In this document: one piece after another, positions 41,955 through 50,894 of the stretch
How the letters are laid out: each line of letters opens with the position of its first letter
How positions within the stretch are numbered: position 1 is the first letter of the stretch
Source: Halarcobacter ebronensis
Lineage (GTDB): Bacteria > Campylobacterota > Campylobacteria > Campylobacterales > Arcobacteraceae
Assembly (NCBI RefSeq): GCF_013201825.1
Contig: NZ_CP053836.1
Coordinates: forward strand, 1,488,001 to 1,552,000
Direction of reading: 5' to 3'
DNA: 64,000 nt
Translations under genes and position numbers: made by a program
The notes under the pieces: model-generated
The model's database searches: none
The model's input: the letters and a program-made list of their open reading frames with translations, nothing else
Told to the model about the DNA's origin: nothing

Positions 41955-43456
41955 CTATTTATCTCCTCTTCAATTGGTATTGATAACTTAATTGTTGCGC
42001 CAAATTCGCTATTTGATGCAGTTATAACACCACCTAATTTTATATTTGTAATCAATTTACTTGTATACAATCCTAATCCAACACCATGTTTTTTCTCTTT
42101 TGTAGAAAAATATGGTTCAAATATTTTGTGTAAAATTTCATCTTTAATCCCACCACCATTATCACTAATCTCTATAATCAAACTATTATCTAAGTGGTAC
42201 TGTTTTATTTCTATAAGAGCATTTGCAATTTTATTTCTTATTATCTGCTCTTTTGCATTTGTTAAGATATTTACTAATACAACAACAAGATATTTTTCTA
42301 ATATAAAAAAGCTAAAATTATCTTCATATATCTTCTCAATTTTTAACTCTTCTTTACTATTTGTTTTGAAAATATCTATTGCTTTATCTATTAAAGCTTT
42401 TGGTGTTGTTAAACTTTTTTTAGTATCTGGTTTTAAGTAACTTTGAAAACTTTCAATTGTTTTAGAGAGTTCATTTGCTTCATTTTTTATTCTATCTAAA
42501 ACCTCAATTGTTTTATCTGTATCAGGAGTAACACCCATACTATATTCAAACTCTAATTTTTGGGCTTGAAGAGATATTATATTTAAAGGTTGTCTCCATT
42601 CATGGGATAATTTTTGCAAGGTTTCTGTCATAATTGAGAGTTTTGATTGTTGAATTAGAAGTTGATCTTTTTGTTTAATTTGATTTTTTGCTTCTTCTAT
42701 TTGTTTTTGTAATAGTGAGGATTCATCATTGAGATTTATCTCTTTTGTAGCATCAAATACCAATGAAGTATATCCTATTACATCACCATATTTATTATAC
42801 ATTGGTTTGATTTTTATATTAAACCACAATGATGTTCCATCATTTTTTACTGCTTTTAATAAACCACTCCACTCTTGCAGAGTTTCAAGGGTTTTATTAA
42901 TATTTTCAAATATAAGTTCATCCGTATCTTTGTGCACAATTTGTTTTAGTGGTTTTCCCACAATATCACTTTTTTTATACTCTGTAAGTTTTAAAAAAGC
43001 TGTACTTATTTTAGTAATATGCAGATGTAAATCAAAATGCATAGACAAAACATAGTCATCTAAAATTTCATCAGTAGAAATTTGACTAGTAATATCTTTA
43101 ATATTTATTACAAAAAGTGGTTTATTTAACATAGAAGAGATTGTTGTTTTTAGATATACATTAACATTATCTTTTCTTATACAAACAATATCTATTTCGG
43201 CTTTATATTTTTTATCTTTTCCATCAACTTCTAAAAGCTTTGAAAATTGAGTTTTATATCTATCTTGCATAAAAAGAGTAAACTCTTTATTTAGTAGTTC
43301 ATTTTTAGAAAATCCAAGTATTGGCATAAAGGCATTATTGACATAAATCAGCCTTGTTTTTTTGTCAATTATTCCTATACCATCCCAAGAGTTATTGATT
43401 ATCTCTTGTAGCTCTTGATTATTTTTTTTTAATATCTCTATCTCTTCTAAAGACAA
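41951..43456 (-). CDS. Double-PAS soluble histidine kinase
   Basis: A 501-residue kinase with no transmembrane helix. PAS 1 is at about residues 12-125, PAS 2 about 133-245, and a coiled coil at about 245-275. The phosphoacceptor motif is LSHEWRQPL with H285, and the ATPase domain ends in GVGLGLYTSKLI near 465. The start is TTG at 43456 with AGAAGG seven nt upstream. It shares a short control region with divergent polA. Its partner is not adjacent; the REC-PAS-GGDEF gene beyond kdsB is a candidate. Confidence 0.88.
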   Translation of the reverse strand: MSLEEIEILKKNNQELQEIINNSWDGIGIIDKKTRLIYVNNAFMPILGFSKNELLNKEFTLFMQDRYKTQFSKLLEVDGKDKKYKAEIDIVCIRKDNVNVYLKTTISSMLNKPLFVINIKDITSQISTDEILDDYVLSMHFDLHLHITKISTAFLKLTEYKKSDIVGKPLKQIVHKDTDELIFENINKTLETLQEWSGLLKAVKNDGTSLWFNIKIKPMYNKYGDVIGYTSLVFDATKEINLNDESSLLQKQIEEAKNQIKQKDQLLIQQSKLSIMTETLQKLSHEWRQPLNIISLQAQKLEFEYSMGVTPDTDKTIEVLDRIKNEANELSKTIESFQSYLKPDTKKSLTTPKALIDKAIDIFKTNSKEELKIEKIYEDNFSFFILEKYLVVVLVNILTNAKEQIIRNKIANALIEIKQYHLDNSLIIEISDNGGGIKDEILHKIFEPYFSTKEKKHGVGLGLYTSKLITNIKLGGVITASNSEFGATIKLSIPIEEEINR

Positions 43457-43528
43457 TCTAAAACCTTCTTTTTAAGTCTTATTATTATATTATAAAATCT
43501 TTAAATAAGCGTATGAAAGAAGAGATTA

Positions 43529-46216
43529 ATGAAAAAAACTATAACTATAATTGATACATTTGGGTTTTTATTTAGAAGCTATTTTGCATTACCTCCTTTA
43601 AAATCGAAAGATGGATTTCCAACAGGCTTATTAACTGGTTTTATGAATTTTATTTCAAATATTGGAAAAGATTTTCAAACAGATTATTTAGTATTTGCCC
43701 TTGATGCAAAGGGAGATACTTTTAGAAATGAGATTTATAACCAATATAAGGCACACAGACCTGATGTTCCTGAAGATTTGTTAAAACAACTTCCTATTGC
43801 AATTGAGTGGATAGAAAAAATGGGATTTAAAACTGCAATGCAAAGTGGTTTTGAGGCCGATGATATTATTGCTTCAATTGTTCATGATGCAAAAATAAAA
43901 GATTTGGAAGTAAGAATTGTTTCCCATGACAAGGATTTATATCAGTTAATTGATGATGACAGAGTATATCTGTTTGATCCAATCAAAAAAAGCGTAATAA
44001 ATGAAGATAAATGCTTTGAAAAGTATGGTGTTAGACCTAAGCAATTTATTGATTACCAATCTTTATTAGGAGATAGTGCAGATAATGTTCCAGGAGTAAA
44101 AGGTGTTGGAGCAAAAACAGCAGAGGCTTTAATTAAAGAGTATGGCTCATTAGATGCAATTTATGAGAATATTGAGAGTATTGAAAAAGCAAGATGGAAA
44201 ACCCTTCTTGAAGAGGGTAAAGAGATGGCATATATCTCAAAACAACTTGTAACTTTACATACTGAATGTCACAATATTGAAGAGATTGATAACTATACCT
44301 TACCAATAGAAAACCCTATCCTTAAAATCGCAGATATCCTTCAGGAGTATGATTTAAGTAGAGTTCTTGATAGAGTAAATAAAGAGGGACTAAATTATAA
44401 AACAAAAATTCCTGAAAAAACTGTAAAAGAGGATGAAAAAATCGAATATATCACTTTAGATGAAGAGAGGAAACTCTTTAATGTAATTGATAATATTCCA
44501 AATGATACAATAGTTTCTTTTGATACTGAAACAACAGATTTAGATACAAAAAACGCAACATTGGTTGGTTTTTCTTTCTGTTTTGAAAAAAATAGAGCTT
44601 ACTATATTCCAATAAATCATAACTATTTAGGAGTTACAAAACAAGTAGATATAGATGTAGCTAAAAAAGCAATAGAGAAATTAAATGATAAAAAACTTGT
44701 ATTGCAAAATTTTAAATATGATTATGCCGTTATAAAAAATCAATTGGAAATTGAGCTGAAACTTTATGCTGATACAATGATACTTGCTTGGCTTTTAAAT
44801 AGCAGTGAAAAGATTGGTCTTGATGCTTTAGCTGAGAAATTTTTTGATCATGAAATGATTGCTTTTAAAGATGTGGTTAAAAAAGGAGAAGATTTCTCAA
44901 ATGTAGATATTATTGAAGCAACAAAATATGCTGCTGAAGATGCTCTTTACACTTATAAACTATATTTTAAACTATTAGAAGAGTTTGATAAAATTGATGC
45001 AAAAAAGTTAGTTGATATTGCTTTTAAATATGAGTTTGATTTTATATATGTATTGGAATATATGGAAAATAACGGAATAAAAGTTGACACTAATAAATTT
45101 AAACTTCTAAAAGAGTCAAATGGTAAATTTATTCAAAATTTAACCTCTAAAATATATGAGAGTGCTGGAAGTGAGTTTAATATTAATTCACCTAAACAAT
45201 TAGGCGAAATTCTTTTTGATCTATTAAAACTTCCACCATCTAAAAAGAGTAAAAGTGGTTATAGTACAAATGAAGTTGTTCTTCAAAAGTTAAAAGAGGA
45301 GCATAGTATTATTCCTCTTTTATTGGAGTATAGAGAGGCATCAAAACTACAATCGACTTATATAAAACCTCTTCTAGAACTTGGATTAAAAAACAAAGAG
45401 AATAGAGTTTATACATCTTTTTTACAAACAGGAACTGCAACGGGAAGATTAAGTTCAAAAAATCCAAATCTTCAAAATATTCCAGTTAGAAGTGATGCAG
45501 GTGGTGAGATTAGAAGTGCTTTTATTCCAAAAGATGGATATAAGTTAGTTGGAATTGACTACTCACAAATAGAGTTAAGACTTTTGGCACATTTTTCTCA
45601 AGATGAAGCATTAGTTGAAGCTTTTAGACAAGATAAAGATATTCATAGGCAAACAGCAGTTAAGATTTTTGGTGAAGAACTAGCTGATTCAAAAAGAGCA
45701 ATTGCAAAATCAATTAACTTTGGACTTTTATATGGAATGGGTAGCAGAAAACTTGGTGATACTTTAGGGATTCCTGCAAAAGAGGCAAAAGTTTATATTG
45801 ATGCATATTTTGAAAACTTCGTAAGTGTAAAAGAGTATTTGAAATCTATTGAAAATAGGGCAATGACTGATGGTTATGTAGAAACTCTATTGGGAAGAAG
45901 AAGAGTTTTTGATTTTGATTCTGCTAATGAAATGATGAAAGCTGCTTTTTTAAGAGAATCTGTAAATACACTTTTTCAAGGAAGTGCAGCAGATTTAATT
46001 AAATTATCAATGTTAGAAATTTACAAAAAATACAAAAATGATGCTGATGTCAAGATGCTTTTACAGATTCACGATGAACTAATTTTTGAAGTAAAAGAAG
46101 AAAATGTTGATAAAATAACAAAAAATATTGTAGAGATAATGGAAAATATATATAAGTTAATTATACCTTTAAAAGTTTCTAAAAGTATTGGTAACTCTTG
46201 GCAGGAGTTAAAGTAA
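43529..46216 (+). CDS. polA: DNA polymerase I
   Basis: An 895-residue polymerase with all three domains. The 5' nuclease is at about 1-290 (FALDAKGDTFR, DADDII-like EADDIIAS). The 3'-5' proofreading domain is at about 310-490, with the acidic residues seen in FDTETTD, LQNFKYDYA and YAAEDALYTY, so it looks active. The polymerase domain is at about 500-895 (DYSQIELR, KSINFGLLYGMG, QIHDELIFEV). It acts in repair and Okazaki fragment processing. Monocistronic, divergent from a kinase gene. Confidence 0.96.
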   Translation: MKKTITIIDTFGFLFRSYFALPPLKSKDGFPTGLLTGFMNFISNIGKDFQTDYLVFALDAKGDTFRNEIYNQYKAHRPDVPEDLLKQLPIAIEWIEKMGFKTAMQSGFEADDIIASIVHDAKIKDLEVRIVSHDKDLYQLIDDDRVYLFDPIKKSVINEDKCFEKYGVRPKQFIDYQSLLGDSADNVPGVKGVGAKTAEALIKEYGSLDAIYENIESIEKARWKTLLEEGKEMAYISKQLVTLHTECHNIEEIDNYTLPIENPILKIADILQEYDLSRVLDRVNKEGLNYKTKIPEKTVKEDEKIEYITLDEERKLFNVIDNIPNDTIVSFDTETTDLDTKNATLVGFSFCFEKNRAYYIPINHNYLGVTKQVDIDVAKKAIEKLNDKKLVLQNFKYDYAVIKNQLEIELKLYADTMILAWLLNSSEKIGLDALAEKFFDHEMIAFKDVVKKGEDFSNVDIIEATKYAAEDALYTYKLYFKLLEEFDKIDAKKLVDIAFKYEFDFIYVLEYMENNGIKVDTNKFKLLKESNGKFIQNLTSKIYESAGSEFNINSPKQLGEILFDLLKLPPSKKSKSGYSTNEVVLQKLKEEHSIIPLLLEYREASKLQSTYIKPLLELGLKNKENRVYTSFLQTGTATGRLSSKNPNLQNIPVRSDAGGEIRSAFIPKDGYKLVGIDYSQIELRLLAHFSQDEALVEAFRQDKDIHRQTAVKIFGEELADSKRAIAKSINFGLLYGMGSRKLGDTLGIPAKEAKVYIDAYFENFVSVKEYLKSIENRAMTDGYVETLLGRRRVFDFDSANEMMKAAFLRESVNTLFQGSAADLIKLSMLEIYKKYKNDADVKMLLQIHDELIFEVKEENVDKITKNIVEIMENIYKLIIPLKVSKSIGNSWQELK

Positions 46217-46260
46217 AAATGATTTTATGTACTTTTTATTTATTTTTTAATAATTTTCTT

Positions 46261-46289
46261 TTGACATTTCCCTACAATTTTGATAGAAT
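46261..46289 (+). promoter_or_regulatory. Sigma-70 promoter for the regulator operon at 46324
   Basis: A perfect -35 TTGACA (46261-46266), 17-bp spacer, and -10 TAGAAT (46284-46289). The expected start is near 46296, about 28 nt before the ATG. A consensus -35 is unusual in this window. Confidence 0.65.
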
Positions 46290-46323
46290 AAAAAACTAAA
46301 ATATATTTACAAAAGAGTCTATT

Positions 46324-47025
46324 ATGATTAAAACATTAAAAAATATCAGAAAACTATACAATGCTAAGCTACTTTTTGTTAGCAATGATGATAGTTTGAG
46401 AACGACAATAGAAAAAGAGTTTGATGAGTACTTTAAAGAACTCTCTTTAGTAAAGAGTGTTAGTCAAGCTATAGACAAAGTTGAAGAAAATAACTTTGAT
46501 ATGATTATAATTGATACGGATGTTGATGCAATTAATTTTGATGAAGCTTGTACAAGTTTGACAAATGCTGCACCATCTTTACCAAAAATTATTATCTCAA
46601 ATGATGATAATAATGAAAATATTGTTACAGCAATAAATAATAGTGCATATACATTCTTAACAAAACCATTAAGATCAAAAGACATTAAACTTGCTGTTAT
46701 TATGTGTCTAAATCAGACAAAAAGAGGGGATAAAATTGAATTCCAAAATGGAATTTATTTTGATGAGTATAGAGATCAATTCTTTAAATCAGGTGGAATA
46801 TTGATTGATTTTACAAGACTTGAAAAAGGTTTTATGAAATTATTAATTGCTAAAAGAGGGGAGATCATAGATTATGATACAATTAAGAGTGTGGTTTGGA
46901 AAGGCAAAAATATGTCAATATATACAATGAGAAATATTGTAAATAAAATCAGACAAAAAACGTATTATGAGATAATAAAAAATCATTCAAACAAAGGTTA
47001 TGTTATTGATGAACCTAAAAAATAG
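46324..47025 (+). CDS. Response regulator with C-terminal winged-helix domain
   Basis: A 233-residue protein. A receiver-like domain spans about residues 14-130, with the phosphoacceptor candidate in MIIIDTDVD near 63-65 and Lys in FLTKPL near 118. A DNA-binding winged helix of OmpR/PhoB type is at about 150-230 (RNIVNKIRQKTYYEIIKN, GYVIDEP). The N-terminal acidic pair (SNDDS) is retained. It heads a four-gene set with two small proteins and a REC-PAS coiled-coil protein. No kinase is adjacent. Confidence 0.85.
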   Translation: MIKTLKNIRKLYNAKLLFVSNDDSLRTTIEKEFDEYFKELSLVKSVSQAIDKVEENNFDMIIIDTDVDAINFDEACTSLTNAAPSLPKIIISNDDNNENIVTAINNSAYTFLTKPLRSKDIKLAVIMCLNQTKRGDKIEFQNGIYFDEYRDQFFKSGGILIDFTRLEKGFMKLLIAKRGEIIDYDTIKSVVWKGKNMSIYTMRNIVNKIRQKTYYEIIKNHSNKGYVIDEPKK

Positions 47026-47049
47026 AGCAATTTTTAATTTTGAGTCTTA

Positions 47050-47250
47050 ATGAAAGAAGAAAAAATTTTATCAAAAGAAGAACTTATCCAACTTTTTGAG
47101 GAAGAAAAACTATTAGACACTGGAAAAGGTTGGATGATGGGGGAAAATGAAGTTGAGATAATTGCATTGCATGAAGTAGATCCAAAATTTTTGCAAGACG
47201 TAACCAATGCCAAATTTTATAAAATTATAGAAAAAAAGAGGAAGATATAA
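47050..47250 (+). CDS. Small conserved hypothetical protein (66 aa)
   Basis: A 66-residue acidic protein starting MKEEKILSKEELIQLFEEEK, with a GKGWMMGENEVEIIALHEVDPKF middle. No known domain is recognised. It lies 24 nt after the regulator gene and overlaps the next ORF by one base (TAATG), which supports that it is a real, coupled gene. Confidence 0.65.
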   Translation: MKEEKILSKEELIQLFEEEKLLDTGKGWMMGENEVEIIALHEVDPKFLQDVTNAKFYKIIEKKRKI

Positions 47251-47510
47251 TGTCACACTGTCCGTACTGTGGGAAAAAGATAGCTATGAGTAAAGCTTTT
47301 TGTTCGCGAAGCTGCAAAGAGAATTACTTTCAACTTATAGCAATTCAAGTTCCTAAACCATTTTTAAAAAGAATTTTTGTATTCAGTACCCCTGATGAAA
47401 GAGAACAAGAGATTGAGAGTTTTGCAAATAGACATGGTTGGAGAATTGATTTACTGCAAAAGAAAATTGATGAATTAGCAGTAGAGTATGGATTTATCGA
47501 ATCAAAATAA
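47250..47510 (+). CDS. Small zinc-knuckle protein (86 aa)
   Basis: An 86-residue protein with an N-terminal Cys4 zinc site, C4-x2-C7 and C18-x3-C22 (CPYCGKKI...FCSRSC), reminiscent of DUF2116/MYM-type small zinc ribbons. The rest is predicted helical (DEREQEIESFANRHGWRIDLLQKKID). It starts on the stop of the 66-residue gene, and its 3' end overlaps the next gene's start by 23 nt. Function unknown. Confidence 0.75.
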   Translation: MSHCPYCGKKIAMSKAFCSRSCKENYFQLIAIQVPKPFLKRIFVFSTPDEREQEIESFANRHGWRIDLLQKKIDELAVEYGFIESK

Positions 47511-48783
47511 CCTTAATCTTAATATTGACATATTAAATCAATCAAATATTTTATATGCTGAATATGATGCAGCAACTAAAGAGGAGCTTCTTCCTGTATT
47601 AGAACACTATTTTAATAAAGTATTCATTGCACTTGATGGTAATGAAGCATTGAAGTTATATAGTGCAAATAAAAATGAAATTGATATTATATTAACTGAT
47701 GTTAATATGCCAAATGTAAGTGGAATTGATTTTATTAAAGAGGTTAGAAAAGAAGATTTTGAATTACCTATTTTAATAATAACTACATTTAATGACTCAG
47801 ATTTTTTACTTAAAATAATAAAACTTAATATTTCTGACTATATTGCAAAACCAATTTTAGTTAATACAACTATTAAAGTAATGAATAGAATTCTCACAAA
47901 TAGATATAATAAAAAGCTTGTATTTAAACAAAAAAAAGAACTGCAGCTTTATAGAGATGTTTTAGATCAAGAAAATTTAATTAGTGAAACTGATTTGAAT
48001 GGTACAATAATTTATGTAAATGATATATTTTGTGAAGTCTCAGGATACAGTAAAGAAGAGCTTATTGGTAGTAATCACAATATAATAAGACATCCTGATA
48101 CTTCTCCAAAAATTTTTGAATCTCTATGGGGCACAATACAAAATAAAGAAGTATGGAGAGGAAAGTTAAAAAATAGAGCAAAAAATGGTAATGATTATTA
48201 TGTAAAAGCAACTATTTTCCCACTATTAGATGAAGATGGAAATATTGAAAAATATGTTTCTAGTAGATATTTAATAACAGAAGATGAAGAGGAAAAACAT
48301 AAACTAAAAAAATATATTTTGCAACAAAAAACCCATCAAATAAAACATCAAAAAAGACTTCAAGAGGAGTTTGATGATGCACTGCATTATGCAAAAATGG
48401 AAAAAGACAAACAAGTTGCAAAATTTTTTACAGGATTAAATGATCAAATAAAGACTCTAAAGACTAAAAATGCAGATGACAGAGGAAGAATTCTTTCTTT
48501 AGAAAAACATCTTAGAACTTCTATGGATAAAAATGATGATATGCAAAAAAACTATCAAGAGAGGATAGAAAAACTTTATTCAACTGCAACTTCAGCAACA
48601 AATGAATATCAAAAAATAAAAAAGAAATATGAAGTTATAAATGAAAAGTTTGAAAAATCACAAGAAGGAATAAAAGTTCTTCAAGGTTATATTGATGAAT
48701 ACAGAGAAAAGATTAAAAGCTTAGAAGAGGTTATTGAAGAGTATGAAAAAGGAAAAGCTCAATTAACTACTACGACAAAGTAG
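47488..48783 (+). CDS. Receiver-PAS-coiled-coil signalling protein
   Basis: A 431-residue protein: receiver domain at about residues 12-130 (IILTDVNMPNVSG near 67, IAKP near 118), then a PAS domain at about 150-262 with NHNIIRHPD, the motif of Aer-type FAD-binding redox PAS domains. A long coiled coil fills about 265-425 (KHQKRLQEEFDDALHYAKMEKD onward). No histidine kinase or output domain. It could integrate phosphorylation and redox state and act through protein contacts. It ends in a 14-nt tail-to-tail overlap with lgt. Confidence 0.85.
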   Translation: MDLSNQNNLNLNIDILNQSNILYAEYDAATKEELLPVLEHYFNKVFIALDGNEALKLYSANKNEIDIILTDVNMPNVSGIDFIKEVRKEDFELPILIITTFNDSDFLLKIIKLNISDYIAKPILVNTTIKVMNRILTNRYNKKLVFKQKKELQLYRDVLDQENLISETDLNGTIIYVNDIFCEVSGYSKEELIGSNHNIIRHPDTSPKIFESLWGTIQNKEVWRGKLKNRAKNGNDYYVKATIFPLLDEDGNIEKYVSSRYLITEDEEEKHKLKKYILQQKTHQIKHQKRLQEEFDDALHYAKMEKDKQVAKFFTGLNDQIKTLKTKNADDRGRILSLEKHLRTSMDKNDDMQKNYQERIEKLYSTATSATNEYQKIKKKYEVINEKFEKSQEGIKVLQGYIDEYREKIKSLEEVIEEYEKGKAQLTTTTK

Positions 48784-49591
48784 CTTTTCTCTTCTTCATA
48801 AATATAAGTATTACAATACAAATTAGAACAAATATTCCAGAAATAAGCATCCCCATTGTTAACCATCCACCATATAAAAAGCCAAGTTGAATATCTGGTT
48901 GTCTGAAAAATTCGGCAACTATCCTAGCAATAGAGTAAAGAATCCCATACATTATTGCCAATTGCCCATCAAAAACCTTTTTCTTTCTATAGATAAAAAG
49001 GATTATAAATACTAAAATACCCTCTAAGAATGCTTCATAAAGCTGTGAGGGGTGCCTTAAAACGCCATTTACATATATTCCCCAAGGAACATCTGTTGCC
49101 CTTCCAAACAGTTCTTGATTGAAAAAATTTCCAATTCTTCCAAAAACATAAGCTGCTGAGATTCCTAAAACAGATATATCTGCTAAAAACCAAAAAGATA
49201 CTTTGTTTTTTTTACAAAAAAGAAGCGATGCAATTAAAAAACCTATAAAAGCACCATGGTAACTCATACCCGAAATTCCTGCATAAACCCCATCTATAAA
49301 AGGATTGAATATTTGCCAAGGATGAGTTAAATAATATATAGTATGTGTATCGTAAAAAAGAACATAACCTAGTCTTGCCCCTAAGATTACACCAATCTCT
49401 GCCCACCAAATATATGAATCAAAAAGATCATTTGTAATTGGTAGTTTGTCATGTTTAATAAACCATTTAGCAACAAAAATAGCAGAGAGTAGGGCTAGAG
49501 CATACATAATCCCATACCAATGAACAGATACTGAGCCTATATTAAAAGCTACAGGATTAAAATATGAGTATATGTTTTGCCAAACTTCCAT
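48770..49591 (-). CDS. lgt: Prolipoprotein diacylglyceryl transferase
   Basis: A 273-residue inner-membrane enzyme with about seven helices that adds the diacylglyceryl group to lipobox cysteines. Signature segments are GMSYHGAFIGFLIA (about 111-124), FGRIGNFFNQELFGR (about 150-164, containing the Lgt signature) and HPSQLYEA (about 180). It overlaps the stop of the convergent REC-PAS gene. An Fe-S protein gene lies 7 nt upstream on the same strand. Confidence 0.95.
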   Translation of the reverse strand: MEVWQNIYSYFNPVAFNIGSVSVHWYGIMYALALLSAIFVAKWFIKHDKLPITNDLFDSYIWWAEIGVILGARLGYVLFYDTHTIYYLTHPWQIFNPFIDGVYAGISGMSYHGAFIGFLIASLLFCKKNKVSFWFLADISVLGISAAYVFGRIGNFFNQELFGRATDVPWGIYVNGVLRHPSQLYEAFLEGILVFIILFIYRKKKVFDGQLAIMYGILYSIARIVAEFFRQPDIQLGFLYGGWLTMGMLISGIFVLICIVILIFMKKRKATLS

Positions 49592-49598
49592 AAAAGAC

Positions 49599-50894
49599 CT
49601 AATCTTCTAGTGCATCCGCAATTAGTTCAATAGGATTTTTAAATATCACATCAACATTTGATACATGAAGTGAATTTGATACTTGAATTCTACAGGCACT
49701 ACATTCGGCACTTACAATTTGAGCATTTGTCTCTTTTATCATAGCAGCTTTTGGAAGTCCTGCTGCTCTTGCTAAATGATATTTTTCTGATTGCATAGTT
49801 ACTCCACCAAATCCACAACATCTATTTGGATCACTCATCTCTGTCATTACATAGTTTTGTTTTAAAAGTTCTCTTGGTTCTTTCCAAACCCCTTGCACTT
49901 TTCTTGCATGACAAGCATCATGATAAGTAACTGTTGTGTCAAATTTCTTATTTGATTTTGCAAGTAATTCTTTTAAATTTGTATTATCTTCAAGCCATTT
50001 TGTAGCCATAAATACTTTTTTAGAGATTTTAGAAGCTCTCTCTTTCCATTGGGGTTGGTCATGTAAAAAGTGCTCCCAATCTTGATTAATCATAGCACTA
50101 CATGTAGCTTCAGGAATTATAATAGCATCAACCTCTTCTAACCAAGTCTCAAAATATTCAATATTATGTTTTATTAAATAATCAACAGTATCAAAATCTC
50201 CTGTAAAGTATGCAGGAGCTCCACAACATAACTGTTTTTTAGGAATAAAAATATCAACATTAAGTTTTTTTAGAATTTTTACTAATCCATCTCCAGTTTT
50301 TGTGTAAGCATAGTTGCTCATACATCCAATAAATATTGCAACTCTTTGTTGTTTCCCCTCTACTTTTTCATTTGAAGGGATATTCTCTGGATACTTATTT
50401 AAAAAACTTGTTTTATCTGCATAAGTTAATGCTCTCTCTTTTTTAATTAAAGGAACAGGAAATCTAAGAAATGAGGTTTTCTTCTGCGTATCTTTTTTTA
50501 AAGCACAAGTTTGAAAAACCCAACCTAAAGATGCCAAAATATCCATTAATTTTCTATGTCTTAATAGAAAAAAGAAAGCTCTTTTATACCAAGCTATTCC
50601 ATATTTTTTTGCAATATCAAATCTTACTTGTTCAATAATCATATCAGTTGGTAAATCATTAGGACAAACATCTACGCAGTTTGTACATAAAAAGCATGAT
50701 TCAAAAATATCTTTTGCATTTTTATCAAGTTCTAATTCATCCCTTTTATATGCTCCTAAAAGATCAATAAATCCTCTTGGACTTGTAGTTTCATCTTGAT
50801 TTACATTAAAAATAGTACATACAGGTTTACATTTACCACACTTTACACAGTCATCGCTAATTGCTGTATAATTAAATTTTTCGTTTTTTTCCAT
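49599..50894 (-). CDS. CCG-domain Fe-S oxidoreductase subunit (GlcF/LutA/GlpC-like)
   Basis: A 431-residue protein. Two 4Fe-4S sites lie in the N-terminus (CVKCGKCKPVC, residues 15-25, and CFLCTNCVDVCP, about 66-77), followed by two CCG domains (CCGAPAYFTGD near 218 and CCGFGG near 364). This is the architecture of electron-transfer subunits of glycolate, lactate or glycerol-3-phosphate dehydrogenases. No flavin subunit is adjacent. It is coupled by a one-base overlap to hemN. Its partner and substrate are unknown. Confidence 0.88.
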   Translation of the reverse strand: MEKNEKFNYTAISDDCVKCGKCKPVCTIFNVNQDETTSPRGFIDLLGAYKRDELELDKNAKDIFESCFLCTNCVDVCPNDLPTDMIIEQVRFDIAKKYGIAWYKRAFFFLLRHRKLMDILASLGWVFQTCALKKDTQKKTSFLRFPVPLIKKERALTYADKTSFLNKYPENIPSNEKVEGKQQRVAIFIGCMSNYAYTKTGDGLVKILKKLNVDIFIPKKQLCCGAPAYFTGDFDTVDYLIKHNIEYFETWLEEVDAIIIPEATCSAMINQDWEHFLHDQPQWKERASKISKKVFMATKWLEDNTNLKELLAKSNKKFDTTVTYHDACHARKVQGVWKEPRELLKQNYVMTEMSDPNRCCGFGGVTMQSEKYHLARAAGLPKAAMIKETNAQIVSAECSACRIQVSNSLHVSNVDVIFKNPIELIADALED

